Assembly: GCA_022747635.1 (NCBI GenBank)
Contig: JAKTNV010000001.1
Location: 28,003,990 to 28,067,989 of the forward strand
Direction: 5' to 3'
DNA length: 64,000 bases
Source: Hetaerina americana
Lineage: Eukaryota; Arthropoda; Insecta; Odonata; Calopterygidae
Part shown: piece by piece, positions 22,201 to 33,959 of the stretch
Layout: each line of letters begins with the position of its first letter
How positions within the stretch are numbered: the stretch's first letter is position 1
The notes under the pieces: model-generated
Seen by the model: the letters and a program-made list of their open reading frames with translations, nothing else
Told to the model about the DNA's origin: nothing
The model's database searches: none
Made by a program: the position numbers and the translations under genes

Positions 22201-25200
22201 ATAAGGAAATTCCCCCCTTCACCCTGATATGTGAATTTCATCCTCCGTTGGGCTGAGTACTAGAGTCAAGCTCTACCTTCCTATTAAACCGACTTTCGAA
22301 TTAATAATCGTGGTATTTCTTTGATGTTTCCATAACCACACTCCAAGGATCTATTTGTTGTGAAATGGAATTGAGAAAGAGAATAAATGAGGCATAACAC
22401 ATTCTAAGGGCTGTTTAATGAAGACTCGGTGCTATAATAAGAACACATTTCGTGAACTTTGACAGGAATAATACACCTGCTTTATCTTTACAACTCCTAT
22501 CTCTTTGATAAGAATAGTCTATTTAATTTTTCCTGCTGTCCCCCGGACAGAGGTTATCCATTTCTCTACAATCTGCGTCAATGGGCCATGAATCCGCATT
22601 TTGTTAATATTAATCTCTATGTTTATTGAAGTTGCCTTTATTTTAGGTAATTATAACTTAGCATAATCGTCATCTAGGAAGATTTTTGCCAGATTTAATT
22701 ATAGATAAGACGGCGATAGATACGATAGCTGTTCACAATGGAAGTTTTTTTCATTATGAATCAGTCGATGAAGCGATTTTTACCCATATTGTTAACAGAT
22801 CCTCATATATGCTTTGAAATAGGTATTATATCAACCAATAGCCTCTAGTGTTTTAAGATTGAAAACAATATATGGGTTAAATTGATTTCCCCCAATGTTG
22901 TTTGATTAGTATAGATATTAGACACGTTATTTTTTCAAAGGGTATATTTTAACGATAAATCTTGGCAAACAGTTTATTTTTCGCGAATAAAAGGAGAGGA
23001 TGAACTAATTAGAAGAAATAAAGTGATCTCAATGATGGAAGAACTATTAGGTCGTTATGCCAGAGTAGGGAAGAATGAAGTGCTGCAACTAATCTTCCAA
23101 TGGAACAAAATAATGATTGATGAATACAGCAGATTTTGGTACATAATCACATTAATCATACATTCAACTTATATCATAATTACTGTTTAAATTAATTTCA
23201 GAAAATTGAAAGAATAGGGTAACTCTTACTTTAAAGGAGAATCATAAGGAAAAAAGAAGAAGAGATATTGGATAATTTTTCAGAGACTCTTAAAATAATT
23301 CATAGTTTATTTTCACAGTACAGCCATATAAATGCTTTCCTTAAGAATGCTAAAATCTTTGTAATCTTAAAAATATGTCGAACCGTGTAAAACTCGGTCA
23401 ATGGATAAAATTAAGGAAACAAAATACAAGAAACACCTAGAAGAATAGAAAGTGTTTTAAATTCGAAACAGAGAGAGGAAAAAGGAGACCTTTGCAAACG
23501 GAGAGGCCATTGAGAATGGAAAGGTTTCCGTTTGTTGAGGAAGCCCGAGGAAGGCGCGCTCGTTTGTTTGTAGTCCGAACCACAAACAGGCGTGCATAGT
23601 AGAGGGCATCGGGTAGGAAACGAAGGTGAGGAGTCAGTCAGAGAAGGGAACTAAAAAACCTTTCTCTTTTACCCCTCCTCGCGAACACTCTCGTAAGGTA
23701 TGAGAAGGAAGCCAGCATAAAAATGTAATTCGGACGGACACAGCATGAGGCACTTGTAAAGAGGCTTGGAAGGAAGGAGAAATAATAAATGTGGGCGGGG
23801 GCTATGTCGTGTTGCGCAGGTGGGGCGAGGGAAAGCGGTGGAAAAAAGGGCAGCGGTGTGGTGGCGTCGGCGAAATGTCATGCATCGAAACAGGCAAGGG
23901 GGCAGGAAAGCCTCCTGCTACGCTCCCATTTGGTGGGCAAAGAAATGGTGAGATTATTAAAGGAGACAGTGCGCTGTGGGTCGTAGAGGGGTGCGGGTGG
24001 GATGAGGAGGTGATATAGAGGCAGCGACGAAACTGGCTCGCGAGGAACGGTGGGAAAGGAATAACTATGTGGTGCGTTGAATGGCTGTGACTGCTAAACA
24101 GAAATGTAGAAAGACGTTTCGGAACAGAAAATCTTACGCTATTATGACAAAAAAATAAATTGTATACAAACGGAGCACGCGCAAGTTTAAAGCAGAAACA
24201 ATAATTAAAACCTGGAGCAAATTTGCAAACGGAAAAACTTACATGACAGCAGAGTACGCTTGATAAAAGTAGACAACGACAGGGAGTGGGGTGCCAGGAT
24301 AAACTATTGCTTAGGAAGAATCAGAAGTACACCGTAACTGATCGTGCAAAAGGGGATGAAATAAGAGGAGCTGAAAAAGTGGAGCTAAAAATTAAATGAA
24401 GCCGATTTCATATGGCTAGAATGCATATCTCGTCCATATTGTCAAAAGTTTTTTAAGAATGGACATTATTAAACGATCAAAATGTGAGATCGAAGGATGC
24501 CGATCGAGGAGATAGTAATTTATTGAATGTTTAAAATGAGATAATGAAAAAAATGACAAGGAGAAAGGGTCTGTCGGAAATCTCAATAGATCAAAATTGA
24601 ATATTTTGGATATTTTAACTTATCCAAAAAGACGTTATTTCATTTTTTTAAATTGCAGCATTGAGCCCGCAGGCATATTTTAGAAAAGAATTTTATGGTG
24701 AAATTATTATAATTAACAAACTAATTTCCTTCTGTGGGCATATTGTTCAATCCTTTAGACTATATTACCATTAAGGTGTATGGTGAACTTGGGAAGTTTG
24801 TTTTCGCATAAGAAATTGAAGGCTTTTTCTTACTTTTATTGATTATCTATTTGAAGGATAACAATAGGAGTATTTCAAATTTTTATAAATGACTGGATAG
24901 TTAGGCATCTTAATGCATTCTCTCAATTCAATACCCGTTCCTCAACAAAAGCCCATCCTTCCCCATTGGACAAACACACGGACAAACACAAGGTACCCGC
25001 ACGGATTAAAACCCGTTCCCTCCGTTTAACAGCCAAATGTATACCCATTTTGCTAACACATCGCTCTTCAATAATCGTGCGCGTTCTTAAAAATTCTTTC
25101 CGTAATAATATGCTTTTATGCTTTGGTATTTTTAATTCTTTATTTTGATAGCGAGTATTCGTTAAAAATATGGCACCCTAGTTTCTTATGCCCTGAGAAA

Positions 25201-28200
25201 TTTACCACAGTTAGAGTCACACAAATATTTTAACCTTAATTATATTCAATAAAGTTATTTGATGCGCCGGTTCAAAAAATTCAATTGTGATATTATGCCA
25301 CATATCATGAACCTATTCTTGAGATGAAAGTAAACATATGTCGAACCCATGATCAAATATATCGTATAAACCAGTTTATCTCCAAACATCGAATTTTAGG
25401 AACTCTATATTTCCCTTTCTAAAAATAAATACGTCCTTACCCTATCTCTATCGGATTAACCTGCACTTCCTGTAAACCCAGCTTAACACTGGTCATTCGT
25501 CCAGTAAAAAATTAAAAGACTTGATTAATGCCAACAGTACATCTGGATTTAGAAAATTTTTAATTTAATTAAATCTCATCTTAGGAAATGCATTTCAGTG
25601 ATCTAAATTTCTCAGTCTGACTCGCATCAGTTTTGGTTCACATTTTCGATAACCCGAAATTAAAATATTTTTCTTTGTGATATATTAGTTGCTTTATCGT
25701 AAATATCAAGTATTATATTGCATATTTAGTAATCCCTAATTCGTAATAAATCGCATTTGGACTCACTATAAATAAGACGAAGAAATATTATACTCAAAAC
25801 AGAGCGTCGATCTAGGATGTCCATTATTTAGTTAAATGTATATATTTCTGTGCAAATATTATACTAACAGAAAAATTTTATCGTGAAGAAGATAAAGCCT
25901 TATCACGTAGGAAAAATACAAAGTTATTATGATTTTCTGTGAATTATTTGGAAATTAGTTTCAGAAAACTTTTGACACCACCATTTCTCAAGGATTCACG
26001 TGGAATTTTATAATTGTTAATAAATTCTTCCTAATGAAACCCTCTGCAAAACGAATGTTTAAGTCCTGCCAATTTTTTAAGAGGCACAGCTACCGAAAGA
26101 TATACCAAAATTACCCTCGTAGTGAATAATAATATGGAAGCCTAAATAGGGAAACACCTTTATTTTTGCCATAGGAAGCCCTGGCACGTGACAGTTGGCT
26201 GAAAAGTTTATCAATCCATTTAACTGAACTGATATACAATGAAATCACCAAGAACTTCGAAGTTTATACAGATAGTTTACTTTTATCATTGTCACGCAAA
26301 GAACGTTAGAAGTCCGATATGTATGCATTTCCTTTGGAAGATTTTCTTATGAACGAACTCGTGTTTTTGACAGCGTGCCGTCACTTTTGCGTGAAACCGA
26401 TTCGACTTTTTTCGAAAAGCCTTTGCTGAGATTTTTTGTGGGGTTATCTGTCTTTGAAAGTTATTTATTTATTTTTCTCGAAACATAAACTTGGTTTCCA
26501 GAATTAAAATCAATTCTTTCTAAACAGGTAAAGAGAAATACCGTTGATGGACTATGAAAAGAGCAGGGTAGAGACTGACGGAAAATCCGCTCCAGGGGTG
26601 CTTGACTTATGCATTTTTTTCGACTTTGCTTACGCTATTACTATTGTTTTGGAAACGGACGACTTAAGGTTCGATTTGTAGATAAAGAAGGAGAAGGTAC
26701 TTTTCATTTGTATTCCAAATGAAATGTGAAAAAGTATTTCCATCAGTAAAATGCCATCAGTTTTAATCACCTCAACTTTCAGAAGCTTGGTCAGAGTGAC
26801 TATTGTGTATTAGTGCTTTGCCAGGAATAATTTTTTTCACTTCAGCATCTTTTTCAAAGTCATTCATTTGTATTTTTACCGAGCACGTTTTGCCGTCAGT
26901 AATCCTGATAACCTTTAGATCATGTATTCAAATTTCAACGATAAACTTTTACTCGGTCAGCTGCCGATATATGTGAAATCGTAAAAGGTAATAATAAGTA
27001 TAAATAAAATTGATCATTGAATTGATTTTATCGTGTTTCTCGGATTACTTGACTAAACGAGAAGCTGGAGTGAGCTAATTATTATAATTAAACTCAGGTT
27101 CCAACGCAATATGTCTCCGTCATGGAATATGTAGAATGTATGTATTAGAAATTAATTACAAGATGAAGTATCCGGAAATTACACATTTTCATTTGATTGC
27201 TCTTGAAATGAATGAACTCCGCAAAGTATTTTAACCCACACACATCTTTTATTTCGACAATATTTTCAAACGACTACCGCCATGTCCTATGCGCAATTTG
27301 AATTAGTTTCGCCCAAGAGACAGCCTTTCTAGCAAATGAAGGGGAGGGAGGTAAAAATGAGGCTGGAGATAGTGGAATACAAATTGAAAGTGGGGTGAGA
27401 TCCGTGACTCACACTCCGCGTTCATAACAGTCTTATATTGATGTTCAACATTGACGTATTTTGTAGGAGGAAAGTGAAAGAAATTAACATTTTTGCAAAA
27501 TCTATGTATTGAAAATGTGAAATTATTGATTAAAAATTTCAAACCAGCCGGTGCACCAGCAATGGATTAAATTTAAAAAAGTGTGTTGTGCCTGTTTGTG
27601 TCATGTTCGGAAAAAATAAAGGCATAAAGGATGAGAGAGTATGTGGTTATTGAAGTGAAAGGAATGGTTACGCCATTAAAGCGATGGATGAACTTAGTCA
27701 GAGAGACTATCAAGACATAGACAGAGTCACAAGAACACCTAATATGTTTGAGACGATGGATTATTCTCCAAGATGAAAGAAATATGCAGATATGAGAATA
27801 AAACATTTATGATCACTCTTTCATGAGCAATGCTCTAATTCTCTTCAATGATGGTGAATGCACCACATAAATCTAAGAACTAGATAAATTGAAGTTTGTA
27901 ATGTCGATCGTGCGTTACTTTGTATGGAGAGATTGATTTTTATTCGTAGATTTCCGTTTGGATGACTGCGACTTGCTCATTGAATTGTAGACAACTTGCT
28001 TTTACCCCTACTTTGGGTTGGCAAGAAAGCGCATCTTGCACATTAGTGAATGTGCTGCAGCAAAAATGAGATTGTAGAGTATCCCATCTTTTAATGCTAC
28101 TTAAACTGCCCGAAAATGGATTAGTCGAAATGATTCTGTGAAAATGCTTTTGCTTCAGCGAAAAGCGATGATTTTGTGGAAATAGATACGGTTGATTGAA

Positions 28201-30058
28201 GCTTAGTTATGTATGACGTTGTTTTTGCTTTAAATACGATAATTTAACAAAAGAACAAGAGCATTTACGTTAATAAATTGTTGAAACAGCAATATAATAA
28301 AAATACTATTTCAGCAATTGAGCATACTACTTTTTCCCTTAACTCTATTTTTGATTCCACTAGTTGCATGAATAAAAATTAAGAACATGATGTAAATATT
28401 TCGGTAAAACACAACCATGATTCGATAAATAAATGAAACTTCACCATTTGAAGGTAAGTTTATGGCACTTTTGCCAAAATAATGTTATTCATTTCGTGGA
28501 AAAGTGCAATATACCTACTTTATTAGGGATTCCTTCCACTAAAACAACCCTATAACTGTTTATCCGGAACCACTCTGACTTAGAGGCTTGCACTATTCCA
28601 ATATTTTTCCAAATAACGAAAATACAAGTACACTGCAAGAATTTCTGCCAATCCCTGTTAAAAAACCTAGTCCTAATGTCTACCTAAAACGTCGTTCACC
28701 GCATAAATGTATTTATTAAATTTAGCATTAACATAGGGTACTGAGCCCGTGGTCTTCGAAATTATAAACTCACATGCCGTTGGTTAGTATTATTAGTTTA
28801 TACTAGTTAGATTTTTAATTTTTTATTTTATAACTATCGTACATTAAATTATTATTATTATTCGGAAAAATTTTTACTCTGCAGTGATTTCGTTCTTACT
28901 AATTTCGTTATACGAGTAAAGAGGTAAATTTCATTATATGATTTCAGAACACTTACGTTCCCGTGTACACAAGAAAGATAACAATAGATATGCAAAGAAT
29001 TTTTTCCTGAAAGTAACGATATTCACGAAGCAAGAGAAATAATATTATCCAGTATAAATATATACATTTTAATGATGATTCATTAATTTTTTAATAAATC
29101 ATCATCGGAGAAATTTTCTGTACATCACCTTATTTTGATTATTCCTTTACTCTTTTTCCTACAGCTGTCGCAAACCAATCTCTTTTGTCAAATGGCCTTG
29201 AGTCAATTTTTGTCAGCGACTCCTATCGACACAAACCAATTGTAAAGCGGATAAGTCACTTGGGGTTATCTCGAGTTAACTTCCTTGATTAATTGGAAAG
29301 CATTCATTGTTCTTTAGATAAAAGAATGCCAACGCCCTTTCCTTTACAACTGTTTTCGGCATTTTTGGTGAGCACCTGCCCTATCTTCTCGAAGGCAACT
29401 GAGCATATTCCGGCATGAAAAAATCAAGCAAATGAAGGGTCTTATCAATTCGTTGAAATTTTATAACATTAATGAATCGAAGCTTATTTATTTGTTCAAA
29501 ATTGTACTTAAGCTGAGCTTAAAGTTGACCATCCTATTGCGGAACTTCTTGTGTTCATGATGAAACAGAAATAAGTTCGGCATTTGGACGTTTTATGGAG
29601 TAATTCTTCGTTTTCGTTTCTTTCAGTATAACTTTTTCAATTTTTTCAATGGCTAATAACTCAGAGCTAAATGTAGGCATCCACGCGATATAGAGATATG
29701 ATGGGAAGACTTTCTCCTATGATTTTTCGGCATGTAAGTGTCTACCTCTTCCCCTTGGCGTTTTCTCAGGGGCATTGGAAAATGACCAAAAGTATATTGG
29801 ATTCTTTACACGTCGTTTTTTAAAGAAATATTTAGTTATAACTAAAGTCAAGAATAATGGATTTCTATTTACCTTCTAGTCTTTAATAATCCAACCTATT
29901 TTGTATTTGCAAATATTTGATTCAATGATTCAACTCATTTGACTATAAAAGTGAATAACAGCGATGAAAAACTTCACAGTCTATGGGAAAAAAACAAAGT
30001 GCGAAAAAATCAATCAGTCTGTAAAAGGAAAAATATGCATCATATGTATGTATATACA

Positions 30059-30065
<7 letters not shown>
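19300..30065. other. Long stretch without recognisable genes
   Basis: Nothing coding is supported over almost 11 kb. GC-richer patches occur at ~20.0-20.4, 21.25-21.6 and 23.5-24.07 kb, and the last gives several overlapping glycine/arginine-rich frames that look like composition artefacts. The remainder is AT-rich with scattered homopolymer runs. A weak tRNA-like repeat is listed at 22045-22205. Confidence 0.5.
22045..22205 (+). repeat. Possible tRNA-derived repeat
   Basis: A D-arm-like GGACTGGTTATGGCTTTTCG is followed about 40 bases later by GAATTCGATTCCGGGTGACG, which fits a B-box and T-arm. No second copy was seen in the window, so the assignment rests on these boxes alone. Confidence 0.35.

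Positions 30066-30068
<3 letters not shown>

Positions 30069-30114
<46 letters not shown>
30069..30114. repeat. (TA)n tract hosting the mariner insertion
   Basis: About 23 TA units end exactly at the left terminal repeat of the mariner. More (TA)n follows its right end (31447-31470), so the transposon appears to have inserted inside a pre-existing TA tract. Confidence 0.9.
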
Positions 30115-30115
<1 letters not shown>

Positions 30116-31446
30116 TACCTTGATCAAAAATTTCCCGGAATTTATTCAGAAAATTAAAAATACAAGTTTATTCATCTAAATCTATATTGTCCCCTTCAAA
30201 GTAATCCCCATCGACTGCAACACACTTATGCCAGCGCTTGATCCAATCCTCGAAACATTTTTTATATTCGGTTTTCGGTATGTCCATCAGTGCTTCCTGC
30301 GATTTTTCCATTACTTCCTCTCGGCTGCTAAAACGCGTTCCCCGTAATGGTTTTTTAACTCGATTGAACAGAAAGAAGTCACAGGGAGCCAAATCAGGTG
30401 AATTCGGTGGCTGTTGGATGGTATTTGTTGCATTTTTCGTCAAAAAATTACGAATAATGATAGCACTGTGCGACGGTGCGGTATCATGGTGCAAAATCCA
30501 CGAGTTTTCTGCCCACATTTCTGGTCTCTTTCGGCGAATTGCTTCACGCAAACGTCTCATAACGCCCAAATAATACTCTTTGTTTACTGTCTGGCCTTCT
30601 GGCAAAAATTCATGATGCACTACACCGTTGTAATCCATGAAAACCGTCAGCATTGCCTTCTTTTTTGACTGAAAACGACGTGGTTTTTTTGGTCTCGGCT
30701 CATTTGGTGAACGCCATTCACTTGCCTGATGTCTGGATTGCGTGTCGTACTCATAAACCCACGTCTCGTCTCCAGTAATGATCCTTTTGATGAATGTGGG
30801 ATCGGATTCAGCCTCGCAAATCATGTCTTTTGCGACGTCAACACGGTCTCTTTTTTGCATGAAATTGAGGTCTTTTGGAACCAACTTTGCTGCTACACGA
30901 CGGAAACCCAAATCATTAACCACAATGTCTTGGGCGGATCCATAGGCAATGTTCAAGTCCTCCGCTATTTCTCTGATGGTTAATTTGCGGTTATTGACCA
31001 ACATTTCTTTTACTTTATCAATTTTTTCACCGACTTTCGATGTCGATGGTCTGCCACTGCGTTCATCATCTTCGATTGACTCACGACCACTTCTGAACCG
31101 CTCGTGCCACTGGTAAACGACCGTTTTTTTTAGAGAATCGTTGCCGAAACACTTTTCCAACATTTCCAACGTCCGTGCGCCACTAAATCCGTTTTTTACG
31201 CAAAATTTAATACAAGTTCGTTGTTGCAAATTTAAATCCATTTCTGCAATTGTAAAAAATCGCCAACACACACAGAGATAGATGTACTCTTGGCTACGTA
31301 ACTTTTGCAAATGTCAAGTTATGACACTAAGATTTAAAGGGAATATCAACAACAGATGTACCAATTTAACAAAAAAAACAGAACTCAAATCGGAACGATG
31401 GGAGCGCCACACGGTGGTTATTCCGGGAACTTTTTGATCGAGGTAG
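30115..31446 (-). mobile_element. Complete mariner transposon
   Basis: Terminal inverted repeats of ~26 bp begin CTACCTTGATCAAAAATTTC on the left and CTACCTCGATCAAAAAGTTC on the right, differing at two positions. The TA target dinucleotide is present at both ends (30113-30114 and 31447-31448). Length 1332 bp is normal for mariner. It contains one full transposase frame on the minus strand. Structurally it looks competent. Confidence 0.93.
30168..31241 (-). CDS. Mariner DD34D transposase
   Basis: The enzyme excises and reinserts the element at TA sites. The frame is open further upstream to 31310, but I choose the ATG at 31241 because MDLNLQQRTCIKF matches the usual mariner N-terminus, giving 357 residues. 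In order: the first helix-turn-helix (about 1-60, ending VVYQWHERF), the linker DDERSGRPST, a second helix-turn-helix with LTIREIAEDL, then WVPKDL-like KLVPKDLNFMQ before the catalytic domain. Catalytic aspartates lie in ITGDETW, HHDTAPSHS and PDLAPCDFFLF. Exactly 34 residues separate the last two, the mariner DD34D signature. No stop or frameshift is present. The family assignment is firm; activity is inferred from intactness only. Confidence 0.95.
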   Translation of the reverse strand: MDLNLQQRTCIKFCVKNGFSGARTLEMLEKCFGNDSLKKTVVYQWHERFRSGRESIEDDERSGRPSTSKVGEKIDKVKEMLVNNRKLTIREIAEDLNIAYGSAQDIVVNDLGFRRVAAKLVPKDLNFMQKRDRVDVAKDMICEAESDPTFIKRIITGDETWVYEYDTQSRHQASEWRSPNEPRPKKPRRFQSKKKAMLTVFMDYNGVVHHEFLPEGQTVNKEYYLGVMRRLREAIRRKRPEMWAENSWILHHDTAPSHSAIIIRNFLTKNATNTIQQPPNSPDLAPCDFFLFNRVKKPLRGTRFSSREEVMEKSQEALMDIPKTEYKKCFEDWIKRWHKCVAVDGDYFEGDNIDLDE

Positions 31447-31448
31447 TA

Positions 31449-32460
31449 TATATGCACATATATATATACCCTTAAGACATAATATTTCCTGTCGGCGATC
31501 TAGTCTTTGGCAAGCAGATAATCTTTCCTAACCTCTACCAATTCAGGTCAAACTACCTCTGCAGTGGGCCAGATCTGCAATAGAATGTTGCATAATATGT
31601 ACCGTATTAATGGTTTTATAACATAATCGCATGATTATATTTATTTTGCCAATCCGTTGTAAGGCTACGGCCTTTTGATTCTGGAATTTGTTCACGCGGA
31701 GTTTCAGGGAGCGTCAGGTAAAGATGACGCGTTAAATATGCATGTGCCCCATTTCTTTCGCTCACCACATCCCTCCAGCCGCAGACTCGAGAGGAAGCGA
31801 TTGCAGGATGCGTGCTCACTGCGAGAGGGAGATTATCTCACACCGGAAGGGCAAAAGGATTTTGTCGTCGTTCCCATTGGTGCAAGAGAGAATGCGGAAC
31901 CCTAGCGCTTGGGGGCTCCTTTCAGTCGGTGGAATTTCTTCTGCTATTGTCCGCCGCAGTCCGAATGGTTTCGGCGAGGTGCACGTGTGTGCGATGCGAG
32001 CTAGGAGTCGTAGGGCCGCCGTCTTGGGAGGAGGTGTAGTTTCTTATTTCCTTTGTGCCGATTCGGGTGATTTGCCCTCTCTTAAGCGCCGCTGTTTCTT
32101 TTGGAATTCGACGTTAGGAAGTAGAAGATAATCGATAATTTACTGTACCTACTTGGCTGTTTTTTCAACATTCAATATTCAAAATTCTCGGATTGAAGGT
32201 TGGCATATTCAAAGCGGTTAATTTTCGAATAAAATATTACCTTTGAACGTTAATATTATTTTAATGTACTTTTTATCAATATTTCATAAAATTTTCATGT
32301 TTATATTTTTTCGCAATGCTTTCCTGTGTTCAAAAGACAAAATTAAGGTCAACCTTTCAATTTTAACTGTTATGAATGAAAAGATGATTCATATCAGCTT
32401 CCCTTTTCTGTCTTTCCTTTATCATTATCTCTATAATATCAATTTTTTCTTTATTTTCAG
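31449..32460. promoter_or_regulatory. CpG-richer block upstream of the candidate host exons
   Basis: About 31680-32130 is richer in CpG and G+C than the AT-rich flanks and contains repeated CGC/GCG motifs. The candidate coding exons begin a few hundred bases downstream. It could hold a promoter or a non-coding first exon, but I see no TATA box, initiator or donor site that settles this. The frames inside it overlap in three phases and look non-coding. Confidence 0.3.
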
Positions 32461-32528
32461 GTCACACCACTGTCATCACGTCAACATCGTCGGTCATCTG
32501 TTTCGAGACTTCGTCTAAAGTGACCGTG
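32461..32528 (+). CDS. Possible small exon preceding the 33.6 kb exon
   Basis: A long pyrimidine tract ending TTTTCTTTATTTTCAG gives a strong acceptor at 32460, and GTG|GTAAAG gives a usable donor at 32528. If joined to an acceptor ending TTCAG at 33581, the one frame that stays open across this 68-base exon (beginning HTTVITSTSS) is also the frame of the ATG at 33594, through the codons VAVK. The other two frames contain stops. This agreement is suggestive but could be chance. If real, translation may start upstream of the window's visible exons, or this may be 5' UTR. Confidence 0.35.
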
Positions 32529-33593
32529 GTAAAGACATAAGTGGGTTTCCTGTAAAGATATCACCGTCTCGTCCTGATTCATTTGCATATCTAAGCCCTT
32601 CCTCAATTATTTCACATTCTTATATCTCCATCAGTAGAACATACTGCTAAACTTACCAATTCTTCTTTTACTCCCAACAAACCTGTCTCTTTCTCCTCAT
32701 TCTCACTCTTCTATGCGTTATACCCCTTCCCATTCAAGTGTGCTCCTTAGGCTTAACATATTCACGAGCCTCTTTTGAATGCAGATTTTCTGGTAGAAAA
32801 GGGAAAAGGATACCCCGGAATGGTTTGAATTTCAGCATCAGCCGCGAGTGAGGGAAGACTTGAAAGTGGACATTTTGGCCCTGGAGGAGATCTACCATTT
32901 TTTCTGGATACCCATGTGAAGACTTAGAAAGTACCCTCTCGGTGTTAAATAGCACAGTGATAGTGAGACCCATAGGCTGTCTACAGAAACTAGAAAGGAA
33001 ATTCAGTTTAAGTCAGATATTGCGTTGTGTGATGCTTTCAGTAAATATTTGTTGTCCATTCAGTCTTATATACGAATGGAAGATAGTGACTTAATAGGCT
33101 GTACTACACCTCCATACTCAAAAAAAGGTGTCGCTTAAGCTTTCTTTTATTACTTCTCATTGAAGTTTAGATAATGAGCCCGTTATTCTAGTAAAATGGA
33201 AACGGGAAACTTGTGAAATTCAGTGAAAAGATGATATCATCAGTAGAATAATTACTCACCTGATGAGAAGTACTTAGAATATCACTTAACTCCCGAATAT
33301 CTTTAAAAAAACAGTTCACCGTTTTGGATGAAACCCGTTGAAGTTACTGCGGGCTACACCTAACGTTGGAAATATATTCATCAATTGATTTCCCGAAAAT
33401 CTGAAGATTATCTAACAATATCATCATAATTGTGCCAGAAGAATTTGAAATGTTCTATAAAGTGTGATTTGAGACATTTTCAGCAAGTCGTGACAAGGAC
33501 CTTCAAAAAAGGATTTGAATAGAGCATATTAGAGACCAATTGGAAATATTGCCTTGAGGTTTTAAGCTCCAAATCGTTCAGGTAGCCGTCAAG

Positions 33594-33952
33594 ATGAGCT
33601 TCTTCTCCTCACTGCAGCAGTATGTGTCAAGTGGCGTAGCCAGTCTGAACTTGAGTCCGAAAAGATTTTCGTTGGGCCGAGAGGACAGTACCTCCGGTCA
33701 AACACCAGGTGGTGCCGACGATTCAGCCGGGACCGGCGGCAGTATACGTCGGAAGACTTTGCCGGTGACCCCGACCTCTGGACAGCATGGGCAGCAGCAG
33801 CAGCAGCTATGCCAACTCCCTGTGTCCCCAATGGGCGGGGGTGTGTCGCCTCAAAGGGGTTCCAATGCATCTTCTTGCGGGGAGCTTGTGGTGCCTCCAG
33901 GGCGGAGAAGTAGACAGTCCTGGGCGGATATAGAGCAGCCCACAGTGTCTGG
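33594..33952 (+). CDS. Candidate host gene exon (N-terminal, unrecognised protein)
   Basis: An open frame starts at the ATG at 33594 in context CAAGATGA and ends at a canonical donor, GG|GTGAGT, at 33952/33953. That leaves 119 codons plus two bases. Only three bases into the intron a stop follows, as expected for a true exon end. The peptide begins MSFFSSLQQYVSSG with an amphipathic look, then NLSPKRFSL, a Ser/Gly/Thr-rich stretch, RRKTLPVTP, a run of five glutamines, and ends with the basic GRRSRQSWADIEQ. Composition suggests a disordered N-terminus with basic Ser/Thr motifs that could be phosphorylated. I do not recognise the protein. The local G+C rise over this exon supports coding. The next exon was not found in the window, so the following intron may be very long. 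Confidence 0.6.
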
Positions 33953-33959
33953 GTGAGTT

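Noticed and set aside
23669..24018. A glycine/arginine-rich protein gene
   Set aside because: Several overlapping frames on both strands are open only because the block is G-rich; no splice sites or domains.
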